Source: Aquarana catesbeiana (Eukaryota; Chordata; Amphibia; Anura; Ranidae). Taken from it: a stretch of DNA of 64,000 nucleotides. How positions within the stretch are numbered: the first letter of the stretch is position 1; each line of letters begins with the position of its first letter. The notes beneath the pieces were generated by a model. It did no database searches, had not been told where the DNA came from, and saw only the letters and a program-made list of their open reading frames with translations. Made by a program: the position numbers and the translations under genes. This document shows positions 1-11,158 of this stretch, piece after piece. The stretch is from the NCBI RefSeq assembly GCF_042186555.1, contig NC_133328.1, positions 494,534,812-494,598,811 of the forward strand, in the 5' to 3' direction.

Positions 1-419
1 ACATCTTTATGTAGAGCAACTTTTTTTTTTCAGATCCTCAGAGTTCTTTGCCATGGGGTGCCATGTCGAACTTCCAGTGACTGATATGAGAAAGTGAGAG
101 CGATAACACCAAATTTAACACACCTGAGACTTTGTAACACTAACAAGTCACATGACCCCAGGGAGGGAAAATGTTTAATTGGGCCCAATTTGGACATTTT
201 CCTTTAGGGGTGTACTCACTTTTGTTGTCAGTGATTTAGACATTAATGGCTGTGTGTTGAGTTATTTTGAGGGGACAGAAAATTTACACTGTTATACAAG
301 CTGTACACTCACTACTTTACATTGTAGCAAAGTGTCATTTCTTCAGTGTTGTCACAAGAAAAGATATAATAAAATATTTACACAAATGCGAGGGGTGTAC
401 TCACTTGTGAGAGATTATA
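1..419. mobile_element. Fold-back Tc1/mariner MITE, cut by window edge
   Basis: Bases 1-419 are the reverse complement of the 5' end of the Tc1 element seen at 8721: the start of its transposase ORF, its 5' leader, and the terminal repeat ending in GTGTACTCACTTGTGAGA. The same arrangement recurs at 23739-24242, so this is one derivative family and not a random fragment. The left end lies outside the window. Confidence 0.8.
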
Positions 420-428
420 TATTATAAT

Positions 429-772
429 ATTTATTTATTTTATTTATTTCAGGTACTTATATAGCGCCGTCAATTTACGCAGCACTTTTACATATACATT
501 GTACATTCACATCAGTCCCTACCCTCAAGGAGCTTACAATCTAAGGTCCCTAACTCACATTCATACATACTAGGGACAATGTAGACAAGATCCAATTAAC
601 CTACCAGCATGTCTTTAGAGTGTGGGAGGAAACCGGAGTACCCGAGGAAACCCACGCAGGCACAGGGAGAACATGCAAACTCCAGGCAGGTAGTGTTGTG
701 GTTGGGATTCGAACCAGCGACCCTTCTTACTGCTAGGCGAAAGTGCTATCCACTACACCACTGTGCCGCCCA
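429..772 (-). repeat. tRNA-derived SINE (V-SINE-like), full length
   Basis: Read on the minus strand it starts with GGGCGGCACAGTGGTGTAGT, has a box-B-like GGTTCGAATCC, a central block with GGTTTCCTCCCACAC and AAAGACATGC typical of V-SINE cores, then an L2-like tail (TTGTAAGCTCCTTGAGGG) and an AATA-rich end at 429-450. It is too diverged and too long to be a functional tRNA gene. Confidence 0.85.
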
Positions 773-828
773 TACACACACACATATATATATATACACA
801 CACACATATATACACTCACACACATACT
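773..828. repeat. CA/TA microsatellite
   Basis: Alternating (CA)n and (TA)n runs between the SINE head and the next Tc1 end. Confidence 0.9.
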
Positions 829-1236
829 ATTTTGCCAAAAGTATTGTGACATCTGCCTTTACACGAACATGAACTTTAATGTCATCCCAGTCTTAGTCCG
901 TAGGGTTCAGTATTGAGTTGGCCCACCCTTTGCAGCTATAACAGCTTCAACTCTTCTGGGAAGGAACTTGACTGGCCTGCACAGAGTCCTGACTTCAACC
1001 TGACAGAACACCTTTGGGATGACTTTGAGCAGAGACTACGAGCCAGGTCTACTTGTCCAACATCAGTGCCTGACCTCACAAATGTGCTTCTGGAAGAATG
1101 GTCAAACATTCCCATAGACACACTCCTAAACCTTGTGGACAGCCTTCCCAGAAGAGTTGAAGCTGATATAGCTGCAAAGGGTGGGCCAACTCAATATTGA
1201 ACCTGTAAATGCAGGCATCCAAATACTTTTGAATAT
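826..1236 (+). mobile_element. Internally deleted Tc1 element
   Basis: The ends are CCAAAAGTATTGTGACATCTG at left and CAGGCATCCAAATACTTTTG at right, an imperfect inverted pair. Between them only the last part of a Tc1 transposase remains, at about 958-1198, including WPAQSP, EHLWD and IAAKGGP. This is the block around the final acidic residue of the DD34E triad. The N-terminal helix-turn-helix and the first two Asp residues are missing, so it cannot code for an active enzyme. Confidence 0.85.
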
Positions 1237-1265
1237 ATATATATATACCTAATCTCATATAAAAG

Positions 1266-1269
<4 letters not shown>

Positions 1270-1298
<29 letters not shown>
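1270..1298. repeat. Poly(A) tract of about 29 bp
   Basis: Uninterrupted A run just downstream of the Tc1 remnant. Confidence 0.9.
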
Positions 1299-1299
<1 letters not shown>

Positions 1300-1300
<1 letters not shown>

Positions 1301-2380
1301 AGGAGGCCGCCGATAATCTGTGAAAGAAGTCCAACACATCAACAGCAGGACTAATCATTATGAAAGCAGACGTGGGCTTGTACCATACATGCAGCAATTA
1401 AAGTAATAATGCCAGCAGCCCCCATTTGTTCCTTATTTTATTCACCCTGCTGCTAATAGATCCTTTTAGGTTGGGCATGACAGAAGCACTGTGTGTCCGG
1501 AAAGTGTACTCTTTTGACTATGTATGACACCCAATGCTTTACGCAGCTATACAATTTAAACAACCAAGCCATATGCACAGCAAGAACCATTATTTCTTTT
1601 GAATGGTGAACATTTCTTTATGTACAGACGAAGTATAGGTGACGTCGGTGTATGCTATAGATCTTACGTGTTCACCAATGCCACTACCATTCAGTATTTA
1701 TACCCAAAGAAGGATAAAACTTACAGTCTTAGTTGGAACATTATGCTTATTTTTTGTCTCTTGTTTTCCTGTGGTTTGTTCCCTCTCAACTATAGCAGTG
1801 GATCTAAGAATAGCACATCATTACTGGCAAGTAGAAGTACGTTTACTCCCCCCCCCCCCCGTTGACTCATTACCAAAAAACACAATAGCCATTTACCTAA
1901 GGGACTTGTACACTTAGTTTACACAGGATCATTTAGTAACATAGAAAGTACTGATGGAAGTTGTAAAGTTTATGCGGTTTTATTACCAGCATGTAGTCAC
2001 ACCTCCTAATGAGGGTTAATCACATAATCTACAATATCTACAGATCTCAACAAGGCGATATATTATGACTGGGAAATGCGTACATTGTTTTTGAATCTTT
2101 TAATGGAATGCCAACTACAATACTACAGCACCCAGAAACCAAAAATCTAAAACAGTATTCAAAATATCAGTTTACAAAAAAAGATCATTCAAATTTTAGC
2201 TGCTGAGGTTTCAGTATAATGCACCTGAACACAGTGGGGTCATAGACACCCTTTAGGATTCCATTGGTGCACAGCACAGAAAATATCAGTGTGTGTGCCC
2301 CATTCATGTAGATGTGTAAACAGAGAATGGCACCAAGAAGCCATATGATGTAAGCAAGTTAGTTTATTACCATTGAAATG
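1300..2380. other. Intron sequence, nothing recognised
   Basis: AT-rich unique-looking DNA with one poly-C run near 1849-1860. Short ORFs here look like chance. Confidence 0.5.
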
Positions 2381-2615
2381 AAAATAAAGTATAAGCACTC
2401 ACAGGTGTGAATCAGTCCAGCCATATCACTGAATGGCACAGTCCAGGGCATGGATGGATATAATAAATCGACTGGGTATGCAAGATGTCTCTCTGTAATG
2501 CAAAGCTGCTGGAGCCGCCGGAAAGCTGGGAGTTGCTGAGACTAGGATCGCTGTAGCCACCAACAGTGGAAGCAATCTCCACACAAACACTGCAGTGAGC
2601 TCAATGGAACTACAA

Positions 2616-2672
2616 AGAATGCTGGAAACGCTTTTCAGGTGACAGCACGCTCCCTTCGTCAGCCTTCGGATA
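2616..2672 (-). ncRNA. Degenerate hammerhead-ribozyme-like motif
   Basis: On the minus strand CTGACGA (2656-2662) is followed by A, a G-rich arm, a CCT arm, then GAAAAGCG and TTTCC. The order matches the hammerhead core, but stem II is weak and the GAAA box is followed by an extra A. It lies in 2380-2760, sequence I take to be a Penelope-type terminal region because of this motif alone. Confidence 0.3.
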
Positions 2673-3549
2673 GCTTGGTTGTGGCCACGGGCAGTTTCCT
2701 TTTTCTGGACACCTAATTCATGCACATGTCACAGCATGTACACTTCTTCCTCAATGAAATCACTCCTGCCCTCCTTCTGCAGTCACTGCACTCCTTACAC
2801 TGCCAGGCGAATGGGTGAGAGTTTCGTATTAGGGTGGGTGAAACCGGATGAGAAAATGAGAGAGACTAGTTCCCCATGAGATTTGCTTTGCTTTTGATTG
2901 ACAGCGCACAGAATTCAGTCCAAGAGAGGTTTTTGAATCTGCCCATTGCCATGCGCTGTCAATCAAGAGTAAAGGCTCCGCCCATACAGTGATACGGTAC
3001 TTTCCAAATATGAGCACTGCCGATAATTGGGCAATGACATCACCTGTATCCCCTGTTTACATTTACATAGAAAAGTGACCAAGAGAAGATGGGCAGTTGG
3101 TGGTGACCCCAACCCTTCTCCATTCTTTACCCTCACTCTGCACTCACCTCTTCTTTCTTCTCAATAGCCCCCCCCCATTTTCCTTTTTTTTTTCCTCTTT
3201 CTCCCCATGCCCCTCTGACGGCTCGGCCCCGGTGAGCGTGAGTAGCAATTGAGAGGTACCCGAGATGGCTACTCATTTTATTTAGTCAGGTTCTTTGCAT
3301 TTTATGCATTGGTATTAACTATCTCAGGTATTGCTCTCAACAATACGGGTCAAAGTTTCATTAGTTTTGTATACATTTGTTTATTCTTACTGTGGGGTCT
3401 TATTGATAGAAGACCCTATTCTTACTTTACGATAGATATTGTTAATCTCTTACCTTATTTGGTTTATCATTTTCCATTTACAGGACTGTGCAATGTATGT
3501 GGCATTTGTGTTTATTGTACAGCTTTCAAAAACATCTAATAAAATGTTT

Positions 3550-3668
3550 ATACAAAAAAAAAAAAAAATTGAATTTCTACATCAATTTAGGCCAATATGT
3601 ATTCCGCAACATGTTTTTAGTAAGAAAAAACCCAATAAGCGTATATTGATTGGTTAGCGCAAAAGTAA
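3550..3668. mobile_element. Fragment of the TTAA-CCACTTG piggyBac-like family
   Basis: The block with CAATAAGCGTATATTGATTGG also occurs at 21659-21680 in the near-complete copy. Only about 120 bp of the interior is left. Confidence 0.65.
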
Positions 3669-3727
3669 AAAAATATCGTCGTCTACAGAAAAGTGACCAA
3701 GAAACAGAAAAAAAGACAGTAGTCCAT

Positions 3728-3812
3728 TTTTAATTTTTTTCGTTAACTTTTTTGTCTGAATATAGATCTATGTTTGTCCTAAGCATGCTTGAAGCCATTT
3801 ACTGTTGATTTT
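3728..3812 (-). mobile_element. CR1-like LINE 3' end fragment
   Basis: The minus strand reads as the tail of a LINE ORF ending in KAWDKPR-like residues before a T-rich 3' end. The same segment is longer at 17640-17953 and 31450-31615. Confidence 0.65.
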
Positions 3813-4477
3813 GCCAGCTGACTGAGGCTGGGGATACAGCACTGTGTGGGAAGTTGTCACAAGTCATACATGACAACTTCCCAGCACAGGTGAGGCCTGC
3901 TCTGTGTACTGGCATAACTCTTGTCTGCCAGCTCAGAGTTGATCTTAATTACCACTAGTTTCCTAACGGAAAACTGGCGGTAATTCTTTAAGAATTTGTT
4001 GTTGCCATAGTAACACATTCTTAAAGTGTCGGTAGTAAGAACTACCTGAATGTGCCACAATTGCTTGCCTGAATTAGATACAGGTAGTTCTTAAGGGCAC
4101 TACTGGCAGAAAAGTGACTTTAGGCTGATTTGAATTCCGAGTAGGTTTTTGGGTGGAGACCAGAGCACAGAAATCTAGTGTCTGGAGATACCCAAATGCC
4201 TTCTTACTAGCATTTTAGTGTTCTGCAAACAACTGCAGCTACTCTATGTTCCCTGCAAGGTTTAAACCAGGGAAATAAGCAGAAGTGGCACAGCCCAGAC
4301 TCATAGGATGTTTATTTAATTATTGTAGGATTATAAGACTTCAGCTACAAACGGCACAAAAAGGCAAGCATTAACAATTATGGCATCCTTTAAAATTCAA
4401 TGCAGTAGTGACCCCTTACATTGGTGGTTAGTGCCCACTGCATGTTCAGTGGAGGTAGTAGATCAATCCATCTAATT

Positions 4478-4625
4478 CTGGGATCTTCAAACTATGGCCC
4501 TCCAGCTGTTGCGCAAATACACTTCCCATGAGGCATTGTAAATCTCTGACATTCACAGACATGACTAGGCATGATGGGAATTGTAGTTCCCAAACAACTG
4601 GAGGGCCATAGTTTGAAGACCCCTG
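4478..4625. mobile_element. hAT-type hairpin MITE, 148 bp
   Basis: The arms TCTTCAAACTATGGCCCTCC and its complement enclose a short core. The right end is ...GACCCCTG. Both flanks contain TCTAAT, consistent with a slipped 8-bp target duplication. Confidence 0.75.
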
Positions 4626-4639
4626 ATTCTAATCACTGC

Positions 4640-4712
4640 TGAAGGAATCCCTAGTAACCTCAGGAGGAACCATAAGGTACCATGTAACCCTGGTTGAGAA
4701 ACACTGCTTTAG
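4640..4712. mobile_element. Fragment of hAT MITE family (see 12939)
   Basis: Contains AACCTCAGGAGGAACC and TGGTTGAGAAACACTG, which match the end blocks of the complete copy at 12939-13150 in inverted order. Confidence 0.55.
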
Positions 4713-5441
4713 GCCGTTACTGTAAAGCAAAGTTTCCCCCAAACCCACTGTTCTCATGCAATGGTTTAGATTTGGCAGATGACACAACTAGTTTTTTGAC
4801 AGACTAATTATTGTTTAGACTGTGAGGAATTATTGTCTCCAATTTGTGAGATTTTGCGAAGAAGCGCTGCCCCTTTCATTTGGTTCATCCCGCTGTCTGC
4901 AAGACGTTTTCCAAATTATTGTGATATTAGCTACTACTGCTGAACCTGCAATAGAATAAAGAAGACTGCTGGAACATTGTTTGAAGCCGAACTCTGCAAA
5001 GATACAATTACTGTCCTCTTTTTCAGCTGACATTTTATCAGATCTCTCAGGCAAAACAATTACAAAACACCTTCAAAACCTGACACAGATGGAACCGCTT
5101 TATGCAATATTCTTTTTCTGATGTAGTTATTTCAAGAAATACATAATAAAATGCACAGGGGGGAGGTTGCTGAAGCTAAAAATAGGTGCCCCGCATTATT
5201 TTTTGGGATAGATATATATATAAAAGCAATGTTCCTAAGTGAATAAAAAATAACCTGTTATTTAAGGATTTCTTGGTATTTTAAGGTAAATTTGTTGTCG
5301 TTAAGACATAATTTTATAGAGATCTGAGCAGTCAAATAAAAAAAGCACTAACTGGATTTGAATAACATCCTAGGAGCCCTGGCAAATACCCTGCATATGA
5401 GATCATGTCTACTGATTAGAGAAGCTCAGTCCATTACCTTA

Positions 5442-5898
5442 AGTGCCGGTTCACACTACAGTGACTTGGGATCCGACTTGTCATACCTCAAATTGACCCA
5501 AGTCGCTGGACATAAGAAATTCCATTGAAGTGAATGAGAGCCGTCTTAATGTACACTACTGACGTTGTTCTGACTTCAGAAAAGGTTCCTGTACTACTTC
5601 AAGGCGACTTCTAGGCAACTTGTACCCATAGATTTCAATGGAAGTTGCCTCCAAGTCGGATCTCCATCTATATTGAAGCGACTTTACAAAAAAAAGAAAA
5701 TAATTTACACAGGTACTTCCCACGTTTACCCAGGCCACCCCCTCCCTCCCACAGAGCTGATTAATCTGCGATTGGCCACAGCCAAAGTCACCTGTCCTGG
5801 AGGCAAGTGACAAGTTGTGCAAAGTCGCGCTGAAGTTGCCTCCAAATCGCCTTGCAAAGTCGCGCTGTAAGTCAGGTTGCCCCTGTGTGAACCGAGCC
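5442..5898. mobile_element. PIF/Harbinger-like MITE, 457 bp
   Basis: The ends are AGTGCCGGTTCACAC and GTGTGAACCGAGCC, with TTA on both sides (5439-5441, 5899-5901). The interior is rich in CAAGTCGC-type short inverted repeats. It carries no transposase. Confidence 0.75.
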
Positions 5899-6230
5899 TT
5901 AGGGATGCTAGAAGAAAAGATATGGCTAATCTCCGTTTGTGGAACTGGTATTTGCAGAAAAAGCCTCCCTATGAAGGCCAAGTCACGCAGGTGTTCAGCA
6001 TCAGCGTGGTTTTCAGTTTACCAAATCATTGAGGACCAGCAATAACTATGATCCAAATGCAAAAAAGGTACTACATATCTTGGCACCTCTTGTTTTATAA
6101 CTAAATCAATGACAGGTTTATCTTAAACGTCTTGTGTGTAGGGGTAGAGTGGGAATCAATACGCACCCTAAGGAAGTACCATTCCTTAAGAGACAATTAT
6201 AGAAATCTGAGTAAGGTTTGGGACTTTTCA

Positions 6231-6363
6231 TGAAAGGAGAAGAAGAAAGGAGAAGAAGAAAGAAGAAGTAGAAAGAAGAAAGAATCCCATTTTCTTCTTT
6301 TCCCCTCTCTTCTCCCCCTTTTTTCCTCTTCCGTTTACCCCATTTTCTCGTACTTTTTTTTTC
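6231..6363. repeat. Polypurine run followed by polypyrimidine run
   Basis: 6231-6288 is almost pure GA (GAAGAAGAAAGA-type), and 6296-6363 is mostly CT. The two can pair as a hairpin or form triplex DNA. Confidence 0.85.
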
Positions 6364-6758
6364 TTTTTTCTACTATGCCCCCTGTGGTGCACTATTACAC
6401 TACAGTATATATTTCCAAAATCCAGATATATGGTATCGTCCTTGCTCTTATGTGGGGGGTTTCCTTATTGGGGTTTTGGAGACATTCCCCAAGGGCTCCC
6501 CAGGCTACTTGCCACCACTCTCTGATATAACACTTTACAGGCAATTTTGCCATATATACCTTTTAGAATATAATGATTTATACCATGTAATATCATTTGC
6601 CCTGCTATGTAGTATGTCGCAATGAATGTAGAAAACATATGTAAATTTTTTCTAAAAACAAAGATGCTGTGTGTAAAGAAATTAATTTGTGATTTTGCTA
6701 CATGAAACATTGATTGTCATATCTTGCACATGTTGTTACAGTATTTGACAGGATCTGA

Positions 6759-6798
6759 GGCCCTGACGAAGCGGGTCAGCCCGCTAAACGCATTGGCT
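6759..6798 (+). ncRNA. Hammerhead-ribozyme-like motif, mutated core
   Basis: CTGACGA at 6763-6769, an extra A, stem II GCGGG/CCCGC with TCAG loop, then TAAACGCATT in place of GAAACGCGTT, so conserved G12 is T. Stem I can form GGCC with GGCT, and further out GATCTG with CAGATC. It is probably inactive because of the G12 change. Confidence 0.5.
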
Positions 6799-7081
6799 AA
6801 AAGATATACAAAACCAGATCTTGAATCCAAGATTACATCACCCCGGACAAGCAGTTTGTTAACTTGTTTTTATGGAATAAATCTCTTTGTTTTAAGAATT
6901 GCAGAATGTTCTGAATAAAGTTATGTACAAAATGATTTTATAGAACGTGTTGGCTCAGTGGTTATTAACCCAAGGAAGTACATGAAAAGTCCCAAAACTT
7001 ATTCAGATTTCTATAATTGACAGGTTAGTCTTAGTTGATGGAACAACCCAAACTCCTACAGTGGATTAATAAAAAGGTTAA

Positions 7082-7536
7082 AGTGGGAGTAATCTCCCAT
7101 CATCCCATGCATCAATTTTACCTATAGGTAAGCCTAGAATAAGGATTACCTATAGGTACTGTAAATATCTCCTAAACGTGCACCGTTTAGGAGATATTTA
7201 CTGTAGATGCAGCCGGCGACGTCACCGGCGCATTTGCGCTCTGAATGAATAGCCCCCCGGGCTGTTCCTTCAGAGTTCTGTGCCGTAAACGGTGGCTCCT
7301 GGGTGACGTCATTGCAGCTCCGGCCACTCGCACAGCTGGAGTCCCCGAACCCAGAAGGAAAACCGGGTGAAGATGGAAGTGCCTTCAGCGGTGACAGTGC
7401 ATTGCTGGATGGCTTCGTTCTAAGGTACGTTTCACATATTGTGCTAGTATGCAATGCATACTAGCACATTATGACATTGCCTTGCAGGTTGCAAATAAAA
7501 AAAAAAAAAACAAAAAAACTGGGGTTTACTACCGCT
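7082..7536. mobile_element. piggyBac-type MITE, 455 bp
   Basis: TTAA lies on both sides (7078-7081, 7537-7540). The ends AGTGGGAGTAATCTC and the complement of GGTTTACTACCGCT match imperfectly. Inside is a hairpin at about 7163-7201 (AATATCTCCTAAAC and its complement). It also has an ATG-containing GC-rich segment ending in a donor-like AGGTACGT near 7420-7427. Confidence 0.8.
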
Positions 7537-7902
7537 TTAATACTGTGAGACGAGAAAAATTTGAGGCAAGACAAATTCAGTAATATCTGTGAATGATTTA
7601 TCTTCTGGATGCAATACTTCACATATATAAGGTGCCATAAATATGCAGGAAAATAAGCTGTCATAACAAGTAGCCCTGGTACACAATGCGGCTTCATTCG
7701 CCAATGAATTCTATCCCCCTCCATACCATGATTTAATTCCAACTCCACGCAAAAAGGGCAGTGCATTAATTACCTTAAGCAGTCCATAGATATTCATTTT
7801 TTTTCCACTCAACTAGTGGTTTGAAAAACAAAAACAAAAAAATAATATCATCTAGATTACCCCATGCACACATTCGAGGTGAACCTTTGTATTCTTATTG
7901 TA

Positions 7903-8047
7903 GAGAGACTTGCCTCGCCATCAGAATACACTGATCAGAGGAGCCGCTAAAAATTCAACAGGGCATTGTACAGAAGTCAATTGGTAGATCGACTTCTATA
8001 CAACCATTCTGGCTATACATGGATTGAAATTTGGCTGCTCATGTAAC
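7903..8047 (-). mobile_element. Fragment of Harbinger-like MITE family (see 31107)
   Basis: Contains CAGAATACACTGATCAG and, near the end, ATACATGGATTGAAATTTGG. Both are shared with the copies at 25516 and 31107 in inverted orientation. Confidence 0.55.
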
Positions 8048-8718
8048 ATCTTGAGCCTGATACTCTACAGTGGGTGTCAGAAGGAAGACAGTATCACAGC
8101 AGACAGCATTAGGGTTTGTGTCGGCAGGCTTTGGGCTTGTGTGGATGCCATCACTTAAGATGCCCAAGATCCATTTGAAATACATTGACAGGTGCATCTG
8201 ACCTGCAGTTGACTTCTTTTGACCTGCTTCAAGCGGGCATTTCCATAGGCCTGTGTGAAAAACTGAAAAACCCATCTGACGTGCACAAATTCCCCTTGAC
8301 ACACACCCCAACAGTCAATTGGGAGCATGACCAAAATACCATTTCTTTAGGGTGTGGTTTAATAATGACAGATCCTAACATAGGCATCAATTATTGTGCT
8401 ATGGTCAGACAAAATAAATATGTATGTATACATCAAAAACAAACAAAAATTCCCATTTCACTTACCAGCCAACCTGCAACAAAACTGAATTGTTGCAGTG
8501 GCCACATCAAGTGTACTGCAGTTCTAACTCTATAATTGTGCAACTTAACCATTTTTTTTTAAATGTGAACTGTTAAACAGGGTCAATTCAGTTTTGTTTC
8601 AGGCTAGCTGGTAACTTAGCTGAGAATTTTGGTTTGTTTTTGATATGTGTTGCCCTTTCATGTGTGTTTTGCTGCAAAGGCTAGTTAGAGGTTTGGGTGG
8701 CTGCCATTTGTTTGTATA
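8048..8718. other. Intron sequence, nothing recognised
   Basis: Unique-looking DNA. The 116-codon ORF at 8185-8535 shows no family signature. Confidence 0.45.
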
Positions 8719-8720
8719 TA

Positions 8721-9774
8721 CAGTATCTCACAAAAGTGAGTACACCCCTCACATTTTTGTAAATATTGTATTATATCTTTTAGTGTGACAACAGTGAAGA
8801 AATGACACTTTGCTACAAAGTAAAGTAGTGAGTATACAGCTTGTATAACAGTGTAAATTTGCTGTCCCCTCAAAATAACACAGCCATTTATGTCTAAACG
8901 GCTGGCAACAAACGTGAGTACACCCCTAAGTGAAAATGTCCAAATTGGGCTCAATTAGCCATTTCCCTCCCCGGTGTCATGTGACTCGTTAGTGTTACAA
9001 GGTCTCAGGTGTGAATGGGGAGCAGGTGTGTTAAATTTGGTTTCATCGCTTTCACTCTCTCATACTGGTCACTGGAAGTTCAACATGGCACCTCATGGCA
9101 AAGAACTCTGAGGAGCTGAAAAAAATAATTGTTGCTCTACATAAAGATGGCCTAGGCTATAGGAAGATTGCCAAGACCCTGACATACTGAAGCAGAGCAT
9201 GATCCCTTCGGAGACTGGGCTGCAGGGCATTATTCCAACATAACGACCCCAAACACACCTCCAAGATGACCACGGCCTTGCTAAAGAAGCTTAGGGTAAA
9301 GGTGATGGACTGGCCAAGCATGTCTCAGACCTAAACCCTATTGAGCATCTGTGGAGCATCTTCAAAACGGAAGGTGGAGGAGCGCAAGGTCTCTAGCATC
9401 CACCAGCTCCGTGATGTCATCATGGAGGAGTGGAAGATGACTCCAGTGGCAACCTGTGAAGCTTTGGTGAACTCCATACCCAAGGGGGTTAAGGCAGTGC
9501 TGGAAAACGGTGGCCACACAAAATACTGACACTTTGGGCCCAATTTGGACATTTTCACTTAGGGGTATACTCACTCTTGTTACCAGCAGTTTAGACATTA
9601 ATGGCTGTGTGTTGAGTTATTTTGAGAGGACAGCAAATGTACACTGTTATACAAGCTGTACACTCACTACTTTACATTGTAGCAAAGTATAATTTCTTCA
9701 GTGTTGTCACATGAAAAGATATAATAAAATAGTTACAAAAATGTGAGGGGTATACCCACTTTTGTTAGATACTG
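8721..9774 (+). mobile_element. Tc1 element with gutted transposase, 1054 bp
   Basis: TA flanks the ends CAGTATCTCACAAAAGTGAG and the complement of CTTTTGTTAGATACTG. The ORF start (ATGGCACCTCATGGC, near 9084) is followed by the first helix-turn-helix residues. It then jumps, after a deletion near 9185, to the C-terminal third, which includes the EHLWS-like block near 9344 and KGVKAVLENGGH at 9484-9520. The first two catalytic Asp are absent or out of frame. Confidence 0.88.
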
Positions 9775-9776
9775 TA

Positions 9777-10231
9777 TGTATACATGGTGTATGGTACTGT
9801 ATACAGTACATGTATATACATTTTGCTAACATTCACGAACACCACAAAGATAAGATCAGTGGTGAGACAAGTACAAAGAATACAAAACTGCAAGCATGAA
9901 AAGTACCTTCATCCCTCCTTACCCAGTAAGTTAATTATGTTCTACTGATAGGCTATTATATCTTATACTGTAATAATTATATAACTCCAACAAATTCTGT
10001 AGCGCTTTACGGGAAACACGATTACATCCACATTAGCAGTCTATAAATTATCAACATGCCCAATAAAAGCAGTACGAGGGAATGACTATGGGAATAAACA
10101 TTTATCACATTATTATTGACCTACACAGAGCATCATGAGGACTATGGGTGACCAGAGGGCAGTGTGTCTGGAATGCAGCGGATTGCTGTCAGAGAGAGGC
10201 TGGGGTATGGAGTCAGCCAATACTGGCAGTA
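9777..10231. other. Intron sequence, possible SINE tail
   Basis: AT-rich. 9985-10050 has TGTAGCGCTTTACGGGAA, resembling the tail of the SINE/L2 group, but nothing more can be supported. Confidence 0.4.
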
Positions 10232-10233
10232 TA

Positions 10234-11158
10234 CAGGGGGTCCCCGGGTTACGAACAGGATAGGGACTGTAGGTTTGTTCTTAAGTCGAATTTGTTTGTA
10301 AGTCGGAACAGTACCTTTTTTAAGTGCAAATCTAGTCTCAGAGACAGGATGTAAACCCAAATCAACAGAGAAAGGCAACCGGATGGCAGGGGCGGCATGG
10401 TTAGTTCAAATATGTTTTGTTTCTTTTATTTTTTTACTTTTTAATCACTTTCTTTTATTTGTATTTATTTGTAGCTTGTCGTTTACTTTTTTTTTATTTT
10501 TGTATAATTTTCTTATTTTTAATATTATTTTTCTTATTCTTTACATTTTTTTATTATTTTTTTAATTTTATTAATTTAATTATTACTGTATTTCTTATTT
10601 TTATTTTTTTTTATCAATTTTTTTTTCACTTAACTTTATTGCTATCACAAAGGAGGAAACAATTCCCTGTGTGATAGCAATTGGAGGTGACAGGTTCTCT
10701 TTATTGACCCTGTCACTTCCAAAACAGGAGTCCAGGATCGCAGCTGAGCACAGCTCTCCCCTCTCACTATTGTGTACAGCAGAGAGGTACACTGTATGGC
10801 ACAGCAGGGAGATGGATGGTGAAAGCAGCCATCAGAGGCCAGGCAGGCCGGCCGGCCGGGCGGCCGGCCGCGGTGCACCATCGCGGGGCAGCGGCGTAGG
10901 AAAGACTGGGGATCGTGGAGGCTTCATAGGCCGCACAAGGCCTCGGCCACGACGGGCAGTTTCAGCGGCCTGGCAAGCCACCGGACCATACCAGGCCTGT
11001 GGATGGGCAGGCAGGAGGACGAAGGGGACCCGCAGCCAAGCCAGGAACGGAGGAAAGGCTCAGGAGAGGAAGATTCGGCCAGCAGTGACGTCATTCGGGC
11101 CCCGTTCGTAAGTAGGGGTCGTTCGTAAGTCGGATGTTCGTAAGTCGGGGACCCCCTG
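10234..11158. mobile_element. pogo/Tigger-like non-autonomous element, 925 bp
   Basis: TA flanks the ends CAGGGGGTCCCCGGGTTACG and the complement of CGTAAGTCGGGGACCCCCTG. The right end repeats TTCGTAAGT three times. The interior switches from an almost pure T/A block (10410-10640) to a GC-rich block with GGCCGGCCGG (10845-10870). The TA target site and CAGGGGGTCC-type end suggest the pogo branch. No transposase is found. Confidence 0.8.

Larger units (their letters stand above)
6194..7019. mobile_element. Inverted-repeat element with hammerhead-like motif
   Basis: About 39 bp at 6194-6232 (CAATTATAGAAATCTG...) return as the reverse complement at 6981-7019. The interior holds a purine/pyrimidine tract and a CTGACGA hammerhead-like motif. 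I infer a Penelope-type remnant with inverted terminal pseudo-LTR pieces. No ORF supports it. Confidence 0.5.

Noticed and set aside
700..772. tRNA gene on the minus strand with box B GGTTCGAATCC
   Set aside because: It continues into a V-SINE core and L2-like tail and the acceptor stem does not pair, so it is a SINE head.
5556..5981. 141-codon minus-strand ORF
   Set aside because: Mostly covers a Harbinger-like MITE and reads its short repeats.
10671..11111. 146-codon GC-rich ORF
   Set aside because: Lies inside the pogo-like element. Gly/Arg-rich composition follows from the GC content, with no motif.
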